64,000 nt of DNA from Peptoniphilus sp. ING2-D1G (lineage in GTDB: Bacteria > Bacillota > Clostridia > Tissierellales > Peptoniphilaceae): positions 1,537,847 through 1,601,846 of the forward strand of contig LM997412.1 of the NCBI GenBank assembly GCA_000952975.1, given 5' to 3'. This document shows positions 45,416 through 54,838 of this stretch, one piece after another; position 1 is the first letter of the stretch; each line of letters opens with the position of its first letter. Position numbers and translations under genes: made by a program. A model generated the notes under the pieces. The model saw nothing but the letters and a program-made list of their open reading frames with translations. It searched no databases and was not told the origin of the DNA.

Positions 45416-46110
45416 CATAGTGGTTTGCTTTTGGGTTTTCCGCCACCTCTTGGATATTTTTTATCCGTGGTATTTATTTTTTTTATTATGAGCAGGTAGT
45501 GTGTAATATCTCCCGGAAGTTTTATTTTTATCACTTCTTCGAATTTTCCTCCGAGAGTTTTAATGGCTTTGTCGGCATCTTTTAATTCCTCTTCATATTC
45601 AGGGCCCTTCATGGCTATGAAATTACCTCCTTTTTTTACAAAGGGGAGAGTGTATTCGCAAAGAGTTGATAAGTTCGCCACGGCTCTTGATGTTGCAATG
45701 TCGTATTTTTCTCTGTAATCTTTATTTCTTGCAAGTTCTTCAGCTCTTGCATGAAGGGTTTCGACTTTCTTTAGATTCAATTCCTTCACTACTTCGTCTA
45801 AAAACTTTATTCTCTTGTTTAAGGAGTCCATCAAGGTGATTTGCAGGTCTTCGTTGTAAATTTTAAGCACTACCCCCGGAAATCCCGCTCCCGTTCCCAC
45901 GTCTATGACCGACTTGTTTCCCTTTAAATAGGGTGTTTTAAAAAGTGAAAGACAATCTAAAAAATGTTTCACATTTATTTCTTCATCATCGGTTATGGCT
46001 GTTAAATTCATCACTTCGTTCCATTTAAGAAGTATTTTCTTGTATTTCTCAAGGTCTTGTGCACACTCATTGTCCAGTCCGAAATCACTTATTTGTTGCG
46101 ATAGCGTCAT
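45415..46110 (-). CDS. rsmG: 16S rRNA (guanine-527-N7)-methyltransferase
   Basis: 231 residues; SAM-binding loop [17 protein letters not shown] (about 66-82), [12 protein letters not shown] and [13 protein letters not shown]. Methylates G527 of 16S rRNA. The start overlaps the end of mnmG by 26 bases, the classical mnmE-mnmG-rsmG order near the origin. Confidence 0.95.
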   Translation of the reverse strand: MTLSQQISDFGLDNECAQDLEKYKKILLKWNEVMNLTAITDDEEINVKHFLDCLSLFKTPYLKGNKSVIDVGTGAGFPGVVLKIYNEDLQITLMDSLNKRIKFLDEVVKELNLKKVETLHARAEELARNKDYREKYDIATSRAVANLSTLCEYTLPFVKKGGNFIAMKGPEYEEELKDADKAIKTLGGKFEEVIKIKLPGDITHYLLIIKKINTTDKKYPRGGGKPKSKPL

Positions 46111-47998
46111 TTTTCCTCCTTTGCTGTTCCAAGTATATCAACAGAACATTTATATCTGCCGGAGATACTCCCGTGATTCTTGAGGCTTGAGCTATGGATT
46201 CAGGTTTTATGTTGTTTAATTTTTCACGAGCTTCAAGTCTTAATCCGTCAATTTTTGAATAATCCATGCCTATGTCCAACTTTTTGTTTTCCATCTTTTT
46301 GAATTGATTTATCTGTATTTGTTGCTTTTTAATATATCCCTCGTACTTTATTTCTATTTCAACGCAATCTCTTATATCCGATCTTATTTCCGGTCTTTGC
46401 GAATCGAAGGTTGCAGTCAAATCGTAATTGAGTTCAGGTCTTCTCATGAGTTCCTTTATGGATTGAGTGTTCTTTATGGGAGTGCTGCCAAGTTTTTCCA
46501 GTTTTTTGTTGTTTTCTTCCGTAGGATTTACCTTTATTTTAGAAAGTCTTTGAAGTTCGGCTTCTATGGTATTTTTTCTGTACAGGTACTTTTCATACCT
46601 CTCATCTGTCACAAGCCCGATTTTTCGTCCTATTTCCGTAAGTCTTAAATCTGCGTTGTCCTGTCTTAGTGTCAAGCGGTATTCAGCTCTTGCGGTCATC
46701 ATTCTGTAGGGTTCCTTGGTGCCCTTGGTGACAAGATCGTCTATCAACACTCCTATATAAGCCTCTGATCTCTTCAGTACGATTTGTTCTTCGCCCTTTA
46801 TTTTTAGAGCGGCGTTAATTCCCGCCATTATCCCTTGAGCTGCAGCTTCTTCGTATCCCGATGAGCCGTTGATTTGTCCTGCGAAGTAAAGACCTTCAAT
46901 ATTCATGTGTTCAAGTGTTCTTTTAAGTTCCGTCGCATCGATGGCATCGTACTCTATGGCATAGGCGGGTCTTAAAATCTTCACACCTTCAAGCCCTATT
47001 ATCTCCTTATAAAATTCATTTTGTACTTCTTCGGGCAGGGAAGAGCTGACGCCTTGCACATACATTTCATCGGTGGTAAGTCCCTCCGGCTCTATGAAAA
47101 CTTGATGAGAATCTTTATCACTAAATCTCACTACTTTGTCTTCTATTGAAGGGCAGTACCTCGGTCCCACGCCCTCGATATCTCCGAGATAAAGAGCGGA
47201 TCTGCTCAGGTTTTGCCTTATGATATCGTGACATTTTTCTGTGGTATAGGTCAAATAACAGTCTTCCTGATGCTTGTTTAAGTCCTTATCAATGTTTAAA
47301 AAGGAAAAGGGAACTACTCCTTCATCTCCCCATTGCACTTCCATTTTTTCATAATTGAGAGACGATCTCAAAACCCTTGCCGGAGTTCCGGTTTTTAACC
47401 TCATGAGTTTTATTCCCAGTCTTTCCAATGCGCTTGATAATTTGCCCGCCGGTCTGAAGCCTTGAGGCCCTGAGGCATAGTTGAGTTCGCCTATGAAAAT
47501 CCTGCCCTTTAAATATGTCCCCGTGGAAAGAATGGCTGTTTTTGTCCTATAAACCGCTCCGGTTTTTGAAACTACGCCCTTGATTTGCCCCTCTTCAACT
47601 ATTAAATCTTCCACTTCAGTTTCATATAGGTCCAAATTTTCCTGATTTTCTAAAACTCTCTTCATTATTTCATGGTATTTTCTTTTATCGGCTTGCACTC
47701 TTAAAGAATGCACGGCAGGTCCCTTTGAAGTGTTCAGCATCCTTGACTGAATGAAACTCTCATCTATAACCTTTGCCATTTCTCCGCCTAAAGCATCGAT
47801 TTCTCTTACCAAGTGTCCCTTTCCCGTGCCGCCGATATTGGGATTGCAGCTCATGGCTGCTATTGAATCGAGATTTATACACAATAAAGCAGTCTTCATT
47901 CCCATGCGTGCGCCAGCAAGAGCCGCTTCTGATCCCGCATGGCCTGCGCCGACTACCACTAAATCATAATCTCCCTTTATATAATTCTTTACGTCCAA
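46085..47998 (-). CDS. mnmG: tRNA uridine-34 carboxymethylaminomethyl synthesis enzyme MnmG (GidA)
   Basis: 637 residues: FAD loop [43 protein letters not shown], the catalytic cysteine region [30 protein letters not shown] and the C-terminal helical domain that docks MnmE. With MnmE it modifies wobble U34. Lies 9 bases after mnmE. Confidence 0.96.
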   Translation of the reverse strand: MDVKNYIKGDYDLVVVGAGHAGSEAALAGARMGMKTALLCINLDSIAAMSCNPNIGGTGKGHLVREIDALGGEMAKVIDESFIQSRMLNTSKGPAVHSLRVQADKRKYHEIMKRVLENQENLDLYETEVEDLIVEEGQIKGVVSKTGAVYRTKTAILSTGTYLKGRIFIGELNYASGPQGFRPAGKLSSALERLGIKLMRLKTGTPARVLRSSLNYEKMEVQWGDEGVVPFSFLNIDKDLNKHQEDCYLTYTTEKCHDIIRQNLSRSALYLGDIEGVGPRYCPSIEDKVVRFSDKDSHQVFIEPEGLTTDEMYVQGVSSSLPEEVQNEFYKEIIGLEGVKILRPAYAIEYDAIDATELKRTLEHMNIEGLYFAGQINGSSGYEEAAAQGIMAGINAALKIKGEEQIVLKRSEAYIGVLIDDLVTKGTKEPYRMMTARAEYRLTLRQDNADLRLTEIGRKIGLVTDERYEKYLYRKNTIEAELQRLSKIKVNPTEENNKKLEKLGSTPIKNTQSIKELMRRPELNYDLTATFDSQRPEIRSDIRDCVEIEIKYEGYIKKQQIQINQFKKMENKKLDIGMDYSKIDGLRLEAREKLNNIKPESIAQASRITGVSPADINVLLIYLEQQRRKNDAIATNK

Positions 47999-48007
47999 AT
48001 TTATTTC

Positions 48008-49387
48008 CTACTTTCCAATACAAAATTCGCTGAATACCTTGTCCAATATGTCTTCAGTAGTTGTTTCGCCCGTGATTTCTCCCAAAGAGGAGAGAGTGAT
48101 ATTTAAATTTACTTCCATCAAATCCAAAAACATCTCATTATTTATGTCATCAATTACATCTAAAAGAGCTCTTTTAGTCTTTTTAAGCGCTTCCAAATGC
48201 CTTAAATTATTCACATATATGTCGTTGTTTTGAGAAATTTCACCTTGAAAGAACAATTCCCTTATCATATCTTCTATTTTTGAAATTTCATCGGTATTTG
48301 TTACGGAAATTTTTATATAGTCCTTTTTACCTATTAACCCCACAATATCTTCTTCTGAAACCTTGGTGGGCAGGTCGGATTTGTTTAAAAGTATTATGGC
48401 CTTTTTGTCTTCAATCAATCTGATTATTTCCTTGTCATCCTCATCAAATTCTCTTGAACTGTCAAATATCGCTATTATCAAGTCACTGTCTTCGATTTGA
48501 GACTTAGCTCTGTCCACACCGATTTTTTCAACGACATCATCGGTATGTCTAATTCCTGCTGTATCAGTTAATTTTAAAAGAATTCCGTCCAAATTTATAT
48601 AGTCGCTTATTATATCTCTGGTGGTACCTGCAACATCGGTTACAATAGCCTTGTCAAATCTCAGCATTCCGTTTAAAAGGGAAGACTTTCCCACATTGGG
48701 TTTTCCCAAAATAGTAGTATTTATCCCGTCTCTTATCAACATGCCTTTATTGGAATTTTCTATCAATCTTTCCACTCTTTCAAGAGCATAATCGGCATCT
48801 TTTTTCAATCGGTCATAGGTCGCCTCTTCTATTTCATCTTCAGGAAAATCTATATTTGCAACGATAAGCGCATTTATGGAAACCAGTCTGTCCTTGATAT
48901 CCTGCAAAGCTCCCGTCAATCCGCCTTCCAACTGTCTTATGCTCATATCATAGGCATGATCGGACTTTGATTTTATTATGTCCATTACAGCTTCGGCCTG
49001 TGTTAAATCAAGCCTTCCCTTTAGAAATGCCCTCTTGGTAAATTCTCCCCTTTCTGCAAGTCTTGCACCTTTTCCAAGAGTGAGATCTAAAATTTTGCGC
49101 ACGGAAATTATTCCGCCGTGACAGTATATTTCCACCACATCTTCTCTCGTATAAGTATGGGGCTTGACCATTTTTACTATCAATACTTCATCTATGAGTT
49201 TATCGCCGTCATAAATATGACCGTACATCATTTTTCTGTTTTCGCTATCCGCAAGAGTCTTTTTTGATACGGATTTAAATATGGAATCGGCGATTTCCAC
49301 GGATTTTTCTCCGCTCATCCTCACAATTCCTATTCCCGCTTCTCCCGTTGCAGTAGAAATAGCACTAATAGTGTCATTATCAAACAT
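48008..49387 (-). CDS. mnmE: tRNA modification GTPase MnmE (TrmE)
   Basis: 459 residues: the N-terminal folate-binding domain (AISTATGEAGIGIVRMSG), a helical domain, the inserted G domain with GKPNVGKSSLLNGML, DTAGIR and LNKSD, and the C-terminal CIGK motif required for tRNA modification. First gene of the mnmE-mnmG-rsmG operon. Confidence 0.96.
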   Translation of the reverse strand: MFDNDTISAISTATGEAGIGIVRMSGEKSVEIADSIFKSVSKKTLADSENRKMMYGHIYDGDKLIDEVLIVKMVKPHTYTREDVVEIYCHGGIISVRKILDLTLGKGARLAERGEFTKRAFLKGRLDLTQAEAVMDIIKSKSDHAYDMSIRQLEGGLTGALQDIKDRLVSINALIVANIDFPEDEIEEATYDRLKKDADYALERVERLIENSNKGMLIRDGINTTILGKPNVGKSSLLNGMLRFDKAIVTDVAGTTRDIISDYINLDGILLKLTDTAGIRHTDDVVEKIGVDRAKSQIEDSDLIIAIFDSSREFDEDDKEIIRLIEDKKAIILLNKSDLPTKVSEEDIVGLIGKKDYIKISVTNTDEISKIEDMIRELFFQGEISQNNDIYVNNLRHLEALKKTKRALLDVIDDINNEMFLDLMEVNLNITLSSLGEITGETTTEDILDKVFSEFCIGK

Positions 49388-49473
49388 TTTATTTCACCTC
49401 TTTTGCTTGTAATATATTATACTAAATATTCCTATTTTTAAAGTATTTTGAAACAAAAAAAGCCTGTCGCCAA

Positions 49474-49503
49474 TGTGGCCCCAAAAGTTGAATTTTATAC
49501 CAA
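49474..49503. mobile_element. Possible IS3-family inverted-repeat end (remnant)
   Basis: TGTGGCCCCAAAAGTTGAAT resembles the terminal repeat of IS3/IS150-group elements (pattern TGxxCCCCAAAAGTT). No transposase is left. It stands between mnmE and the 5'-truncated gene at 49631, and an insertion here would explain the missing start of that gene. Confidence 0.35.
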
Positions 49504-49630
49504 ATATATTTATTGTATTTGTCTACAATTTTTTTGAAAAATAAAAGTTTGTTTCAGTGTGCTGTAAAATTACATAGTTATTAATAATATAAAGCTTGTT
49601 TTAATCCCTGCTTTAACAGGCGGACACGGT

Positions 49631-51315
49631 ATGGTTAATATGGCCATTCACACTGCAGCCAATGTAATTGCAAAAGATATTATTAGAGGACAAGATACTT
49701 CCATATCCAATGCTGATGTTGCAAGACTTCCAATTGCAGATATGATTGAAAAAGCTATAAAGGCAGCTAAAAAAGCCGGAGCAGACGGTGCAAATGCGGC
49801 CCTCATAGTCGCATCTTTATTGTATCTTGCAGGTTCTCAAGCTCAAGTCGGCATACCGGCCGGCAACAGAAAACTCGGGGCTACTTGCAGGATGATTGCG
49901 GGAGTAGATAGAAGCGGTGTGGCTGCAATACCCACTGCGAAATCCAACAGTAAGGTTTCAGGTTTTGCTGCAGTTAAGGCTATTTATGATGCTTTAGAAA
50001 AAGGCGAACTTACTGAAATTGACGGAGCTAATGTTCCAACCTTCATTGGAGGTTCTCCAATTTATGGACACAGTAAAATAGGTGAGGATATTGTTTGGCC
50101 TCAACTTGCTGAAAATGGCGCAAGAGTTGGTACTGAAGCTATGCTTAAAGCTTTAAGAGGAGCAGGAATGCAACCTCATCCTTTCACTGCAGCCATTTTA
50201 GGTTCTGCAGCTATTTTAGAAATTATCCACCCGGATGCTGAAGTTCCGGAATCCGAGGGATCTTATGGTACAATAAGCTCTGTTTACCTTGTAGGCCGTA
50301 GCGCAACTAAGACAGCAGGTCTGCCTGAAGAACTGCATATGAAAGTCACAGGAGAAAAGTTTGATACAGCTAAACTCATCGGAGATTTAGGTCTTATCCT
50401 TAAAGATATAGGCGGTCCTTCAGTTATTGGTATGATGGCTCTTAACGAAATTTTCGGCTGCTTTGAAGAACTTATAGCCGGATTTTCAGGAACGCCGCTC
50501 AATGCACCCATAGGCCACATCGGTTCTTATGCAACCGTTGCTATGAAGATGCTTATTGAAAACGGAGGTAAGCAAGAAGAAGTTGCTGAAAAAATTAGAG
50601 TTGAACGTCAAGCATCCAATGTAGATCCTGAAAGTTCAATTACTACTATAAATATTATTTCAAGAAAGGCAAATGAAGTTTATCCGGGAATTGTTACTCA
50701 AACACTAATCAAGGCTTCTGAAGCCGCTCGTAATCTTGCGATATTAGATAGGGCAAAGTTTGCTTATAAAGAATTAAGTGCCGGCAAATCTACAGAAGAA
50801 GTAGTTGAAATACTTGAAAATAAGCGTATGGATAAAGTTTGCAAAAATGCAGGTGCCGTATTTACGCAAATGTATGGAAAAGAAGTAGAAATTGAAACTT
50901 TAAAACTTTATAGAGGAGCTCGTCGTAACGAAGCTATTGCAAAAAATATCTTGCCTTTGACGGTTCTGGAGACTTTAAGGTCACAATAGGTGGAAAAATT
51001 CAAGTCTTTGAAAACTTTGCTGCAAATGCAGCTGTTGAATTTGCAAAGGGAGGCTTAAAAGATTTGCTTGAATATGCTCCCGTAATCGGCCTTGTACTCA
51101 ATGAGTTCTTACTTGGTTCAGTATATATAGTGGATTTTGTAATACCCATAGCAGTAAAAGCCGCTATGGATGATCTTTCCGATGCCGAAATTAAAGAACT
51201 TGCCAAAAGCGTCAGCAAAATAGCTATAATCTCAGCCGGAATTCCGGGAAGTAATTCAAGAGCCCTATCTGTGGCAAGACTTGCCAATAAAACACTAAAA
51301 CTTGCGGAGAAATAA
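49631..51315 (+). pseudogene. Unknown conserved protein of the larC cluster, 5'-truncated and frameshifted
   Basis: The frame is open from 49568 (VLIPALTGGHGMVNMAIH) but has no start codon with a ribosome-binding site before ATG 49631. It reads 452 codons to 50989 and then continues in another frame to 51315. Adding one A to the A6 run at 50941-50946 gives AKKYLAFDGSGDFKVTIGGK and about 562 residues. The protein is Gly/Ala-rich, with IPAGNRKLGATCRMIAG, FIGGSPIYGHSKIGEDIVWP, GMQPHPFTAAILGSAAILEI and a hydrophobic C-terminal helix region. I do not recognise the family. It directly precedes larC2- and larC1-like genes, so it may be the enzyme served by them. Confidence 0.6.
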
Positions 51316-51319
51316 GACC

Positions 51320-51856
51320 GTGAATTTAATCAATGATATTTTTTCTAAAGAGGGCTTGCTCATTATAGTACAAGTAGGCCATTTGTCAGGAGAAATTTTA
51401 GGGTCTGTTTTTGACAGTCTTTATGAAGCAGGAGCATATAATGTTCAATGCTGTCCTACAATTACCAAAAAAAATAGACCCGGTCATATTTTCTTTATTG
51501 ACTTAAACCCTAAAGATAAAAGTAAAATAGAAAATGTTATTATTAATTCTTTGGCTTCAAGCGGTTGGCATCTTATAGAAACAAAACATAACCACATAGC
51601 GCACAAAAATGTAACTAAAAACATTCTTGTAGAAGTAGAAGATTTTAAATTTGAATTTACACTTCAATCAAAGGTAACAAGTAGCGATTTTGATATTATA
51701 AGGCCTGAAATAGACAACTGTAAAGCTTTACAAGAAACTATTAAAGAAAAGTGCAAGCTTGATATTCCTTTAAAAAATATTTATTTGCTCTGTCAAAATG
51801 CTTGGATAAACAATTTAGATAAAATAAACTTCAATAATACATTCAAAATATTTTAA
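51320..51856 (+). CDS. LarC2-like protein (nickel-pincer cofactor synthesis, C-terminal half)
   Basis: 178 residues from GTG 51320 (GGAG about 11 bases upstream). It matches the C-terminal half of LarC: GEILGSVFDSLYEAGAYNVQ and TITKKNRPGHI correspond to the LarC2 stretch EILGxVMxxLxxAGALDV and MKKxRPxxLL, and RPEIDNCKALQETIKEKCKL to the end region. LarC inserts nickel into the pyridinium dithiocarboxylate cofactor, using CTP bound by LarC2. Here the half is encoded separately and in front of LarC1, the reverse of the usual order. Confidence 0.7.
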   Translation: MNLINDIFSKEGLLIIVQVGHLSGEILGSVFDSLYEAGAYNVQCCPTITKKNRPGHIFFIDLNPKDKSKIENVIINSLASSGWHLIETKHNHIAHKNVTKNILVEVEDFKFEFTLQSKVTSSDFDIIRPEIDNCKALQETIKEKCKLDIPLKNIYLLCQNAWINNLDKINFNNTFKIF

Positions 51857-51918
51857 TTTTAACTAAGCTCATGCCTTTATCCTTAAAGGAGAATGCACGA
51901 AATATAAAAGGAGAATAT

Positions 51919-52644
51919 ATGAAGGCATTATATATAAATTGCGAAAATGGTATAAGCGGCGATATGTTAGTAGCTTCTCTTTTGGATTTATCTTTAGATT
52001 TTAGTACATTCAAAAATCAATTGAATAAATTAAATCTTTCAAGTTTTAGGATAGAAAAAAGAAATATTCATAAGAATGGCAAATCAATTTGTGATTACAA
52101 TGTCGTTTTAGAAAATAGTGACAATTTAAAAAATATAAATATTTTTGATATCCTTGAAATAATTAATAAGTCTGAACTTTCAGATAAGGTAAAGTCTTTA
52201 TCTAAAAAAATATTTAAAATCGCTGCTGAGGCTGGATCTCATGCTCACAAACTGGACATAAAAGAATTTTTCTTTCATGAAAAGGGGGTGGCTGATTCTT
52301 TTGCTGATATAGTAGGTTTTGCTATTTGTGTAGACTTGCTTGAAATAGAGGAAGTTTTCTTTTCAAAGATTTATGATGGGAGCGGTTTTATTGATATAAG
52401 GGGCAAAACCCTCCCATTACCTGTCCCTGCAGTTAAATATCTTGCAGATAAATATAAGTTGAATCTTATAAAAACTTCCATTCAAGGAGAATTGGTTACG
52501 CCTACAGGAGCATCCATAGTCGTTGCTACAAAATCAAAAAGAAAGTTGCCGCAAAATTATAAAATTTTAAAGAGTGGTTTTGGAAATGGCAAAAGGAATT
52601 ACAATCCTGAGGCAATTTTAAAGTCCACCCTGCTGGAAATATAA
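51919..52644 (+). CDS. LarC1-like protein (nickel-pincer cofactor synthesis, N-terminal half)
   Basis: 241 residues from ATG 51919 after AAAAGGAGAATAT. LarC1 hallmarks are MKALYINCENGISGDMLVASL, FHEKGVADSFADIVGFAICVDLL (HExGxxDSxxDIVG), DGSGFIDIRG and LPLPVPAVKYLADK, TPTGASIV and the end SGFGNGKRN. His-rich segments common in LarC1 are missing, leaving few nickel ligands. It lies 62 bases after the LarC2-like gene and 15 before DUF1893. No larB, larE or larA is in the window. Confidence 0.8.
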   Translation: MKALYINCENGISGDMLVASLLDLSLDFSTFKNQLNKLNLSSFRIEKRNIHKNGKSICDYNVVLENSDNLKNINIFDILEIINKSELSDKVKSLSKKIFKIAAEAGSHAHKLDIKEFFFHEKGVADSFADIVGFAICVDLLEIEEVFFSKIYDGSGFIDIRGKTLPLPVPAVKYLADKYKLNLIKTSIQGELVTPTGASIVVATKSKRKLPQNYKILKSGFGNGKRNYNPEAILKSTLLEI

Positions 52645-52659
52645 ATTAGAGGAGAAATT

Positions 52660-53070
52660 ATGAGTCCCGATCTCGATATAGCAAAAAATTATCTAATTGA
52701 TAAAGATCAAACCTTAGTTATAGTTAAAAATGGAAATGTACTTTTTAAAAGTAACGAAACAGGAGTCAAGGTTTTGGTTGAGATTTTTAAATCTCAACCA
52801 AATATCTTGGAAAAAGCTTCCGTTGCAGATACAATAACCGGTAGAGCCGCAGCTATTATTTATTCTCATGGAAACATAAAAGAACTATACACTAATCTTA
52901 TATCAAAAAATGCAGAAGAAGTTTTAGATAAAAAATCTATCAGTTATATTTATAAAAATAAAGTAGATAATATCATGAACAGAACTAAGACCGACCTCTG
53001 TCCAATTGAAAAAATCGCAAAGAAAAGTAGTACAATAGATGAATTAATTTATAAAATTGAAGATTTTTAA
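52660..53070 (+). CDS. DUF1893 family protein
   Basis: 136 residues: DIAKNYLIDKDQTLVIVKNGNVLFKS, then ASVADTITGRAAAII and ISYIYKNKVDNIMNRTKTDLCPIEK. These stretches fit the DUF1893 family, which has a cytidine-deaminase-like fold but unproven activity; the Cys in DLCPIE is conserved. GAGGAG precedes the ATG. Position between larC1 and an ECF transporter gene suggests a shared small-molecule pathway. Confidence 0.7.
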   Translation: MSPDLDIAKNYLIDKDQTLVIVKNGNVLFKSNETGVKVLVEIFKSQPNILEKASVADTITGRAAAIIYSHGNIKELYTNLISKNAEEVLDKKSISYIYKNKVDNIMNRTKTDLCPIEKIAKKSSTIDELIYKIEDF

Positions 53071-53098
53071 AAAAAGATTCAATGAAAGGGGTTTAATA

Positions 53099-53622
53099 AT
53101 GAATAAAACAAAAGAAATTGTTCTGGCCAGTCTATTTATAGCAGCCGGATTAATAATACCTATGATATTTCACACCTTCCATCTGGGAGGTCCCACCTTT
53201 TTGCCCATGCATCTACCTGTATTGTTGGCAGGAATGATCCTTCCACCATCAACAGCTTTGTTGGTTGGAGTTTTGACTCCTGTGTTAAGCAGTCTTTTTA
53301 CCGGTATGCCACTGATATATCCCATTTTGCCGATAATGGTTGCAGAACTTGGAGTTTATGGCTTTACAATTGCAATTTGTAGAAAAAATATAATTTTAAT
53401 ATTTTCCTTTCTCTCATCATAGCGATGATTTTAGGAAGAATTGCAGCAGGTCTGGTAGTATCTGTCCTCGCCCTTGCTTTCGGGCTAAAAATGAACCCGA
53501 TAAACTATGTGGTGGGAATAGTTGTAACAGGCGTTCCCGGAATAATAGTTCAATTAATTTTTATACCTATATTGACAAAATTAATTGAGCGTTGGGGATT
53601 TGATTCACAATATATAAATTAA
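53099..53622 (+). pseudogene. ECF transporter S component, one frameshift
   Basis: From ATG 53099 (AAAGGGG upstream) the frame reads LASLFIAAGLIIPMIFHTF, FLPMHLPVLLAG and PVLSSLFTGMP, typical of substrate-binding S components of energy-coupling-factor vitamin/metal transporters, and stops at 53422. The rest (MILGRIAAGLVVSVLALA to SQYIN) is in another frame up to 53622. One extra T in the TTTT at 53402-53405 joins them into a 174-residue, six-helix protein. Ligand unknown; the larC genes suggest a cofactor precursor such as nicotinate, or nickel (inference). Confidence 0.75.
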
Positions 53623-53646
53623 AATAGGATTATCTGCAAAAATGCC

Positions 53647-53688
53647 AAAAAAGGTTCTGTAATATGTTAAATACTACAGAACCTTTTT
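53647..53688. terminator. Bidirectional terminator between the larC cluster and telA
   Basis: AAAAAGGTTCTGTA (53648-53661) pairs with TACAGAACCTTTTT (53675-53688). Confidence 0.85.
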
Positions 53689-53707
53689 AATATTATGATA
53701 TGAATAT

Positions 53708-54829
53708 TTATTTAAGAAGTGATTGTTTTAAGTCTTCTTCGATTTTAACGAGTTCCCTGCTTGCTTCTTCTCTCTTCTTGGAGCCTTCTATCTGAATGTT
53801 TCTGACTTCGTTAAGGGCATCTATAAGAGCTTGGTTTGTGTACCTGATAGTTTCTAAGTCGACAATACCTCTTTCAGATTCCTTTGCTGTTTCAATGGTA
53901 CTTTGTTTAACCATTTCAGCGTTTTTCTTCAAAAGTGCATTTGTGAAGTCAGTAACTTCTTTTTGAGTCTTGGCAGCTTCCAGTGAATGGGTTGCGCTCA
54001 AGTTTAAAACCATTTGAGATTTCCAAAGGGGAATGGTATTTACTATTGTGGACTGAATTTTTTCCACCATTACGGTGTTTGAAGCTTGTACCATTCTTAT
54101 TTGCGGTGCCATTTGAAGTGATATCGTCTTTGTCAGTTCCAAATCATGTAGTTTCTTTTCAAATCTGTTTATCATGTTTTGATAATCATTTACTTTTTGA
54201 GCATCTACAGGCAAATTTGAAACCTTGGCTTTTTCTTCAAGGGCAGGAAGCTCTTGACCTCTTGCCACATCCAACTTTTTCTTTCCCGCTTCCACATACA
54301 TTACCAGTTCCTTGTAGTAATCTCTGTTTAAGTCATACATGTAATCAAGGGTTGAAAGATCCTTTAAAAGCTTGATTTGATGTTTTTCAAGGCTTCTTTG
54401 GACTTCTTCCACATTGCCTTCAACCTTTGTGTACTTGGCTTTTATGCTGTTTGCATTGTTGATGGCTTTTTTGAAAAAGCCTACTATTCCTTTGTCTTCT
54501 TCTGCGATGTCAAAATTTTTAAGCTCTGTAACTACATTTGAGAGCAAATCTCCAACTTCTTCCAAATCCTTGGTTCTGACCTTTTCCAAAGTTTGTTCCG
54601 AAAAATTGGCTATCTTCTTTTGAGCGCTGGCTCCGTATTGAATTACCATGTTTGTGTTTGTGATGTCGATTTTTTTTGAAAATTCATCTATTTGTTTTTG
54701 CTCTTCATCGGTAAGTTGCAACTCAACGGGCTTTGACTCTTTAACTTCAGCTTTCTTTTCAATTTCAGCAATAGTTTGAAGATTTTCGTCTTCATTTTCT
54801 TCTAAGGTCAATTTGATTTCCTTATCCAT
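53708..54829 (-). CDS. telA: TelA-family toxic-anion resistance protein
   Basis: 373 residues, soluble and strongly coiled-coil. TelA family stretches are FSEQTLEKVRTKDLEEVGDLLSNVV, GFFKKAINNANSIKAKYTKVE, LDYMYDLNRDYYKELVMYVEAGKKKL and IPLWKSQMVLNLS. Linked with tellurite resistance and envelope stress; mechanism not established. It follows the XpaC-like gene by 9 bases, the usual pair in Firmicutes. Confidence 0.88.
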   Translation of the reverse strand: MDKEIKLTLEENEDENLQTIAEIEKKAEVKESKPVELQLTDEEQKQIDEFSKKIDITNTNMVIQYGASAQKKIANFSEQTLEKVRTKDLEEVGDLLSNVVTELKNFDIAEEDKGIVGFFKKAINNANSIKAKYTKVEGNVEEVQRSLEKHQIKLLKDLSTLDYMYDLNRDYYKELVMYVEAGKKKLDVARGQELPALEEKAKVSNLPVDAQKVNDYQNMINRFEKKLHDLELTKTISLQMAPQIRMVQASNTVMVEKIQSTIVNTIPLWKSQMVLNLSATHSLEAAKTQKEVTDFTNALLKKNAEMVKQSTIETAKESERGIVDLETIRYTNQALIDALNEVRNIQIEGSKKREEASRELVKIEEDLKQSLLK

Positions 54830-54838
54830 TTTTTCCTC

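Noticed and set aside
54414..54623. Plus-strand frames within telA, and similar long shadows inside pyk, mnmG and xpaC
   Set aside because: They lie antisense to well supported genes, have hydrophobic but unrelated sequence and lack ribosome-binding sites.
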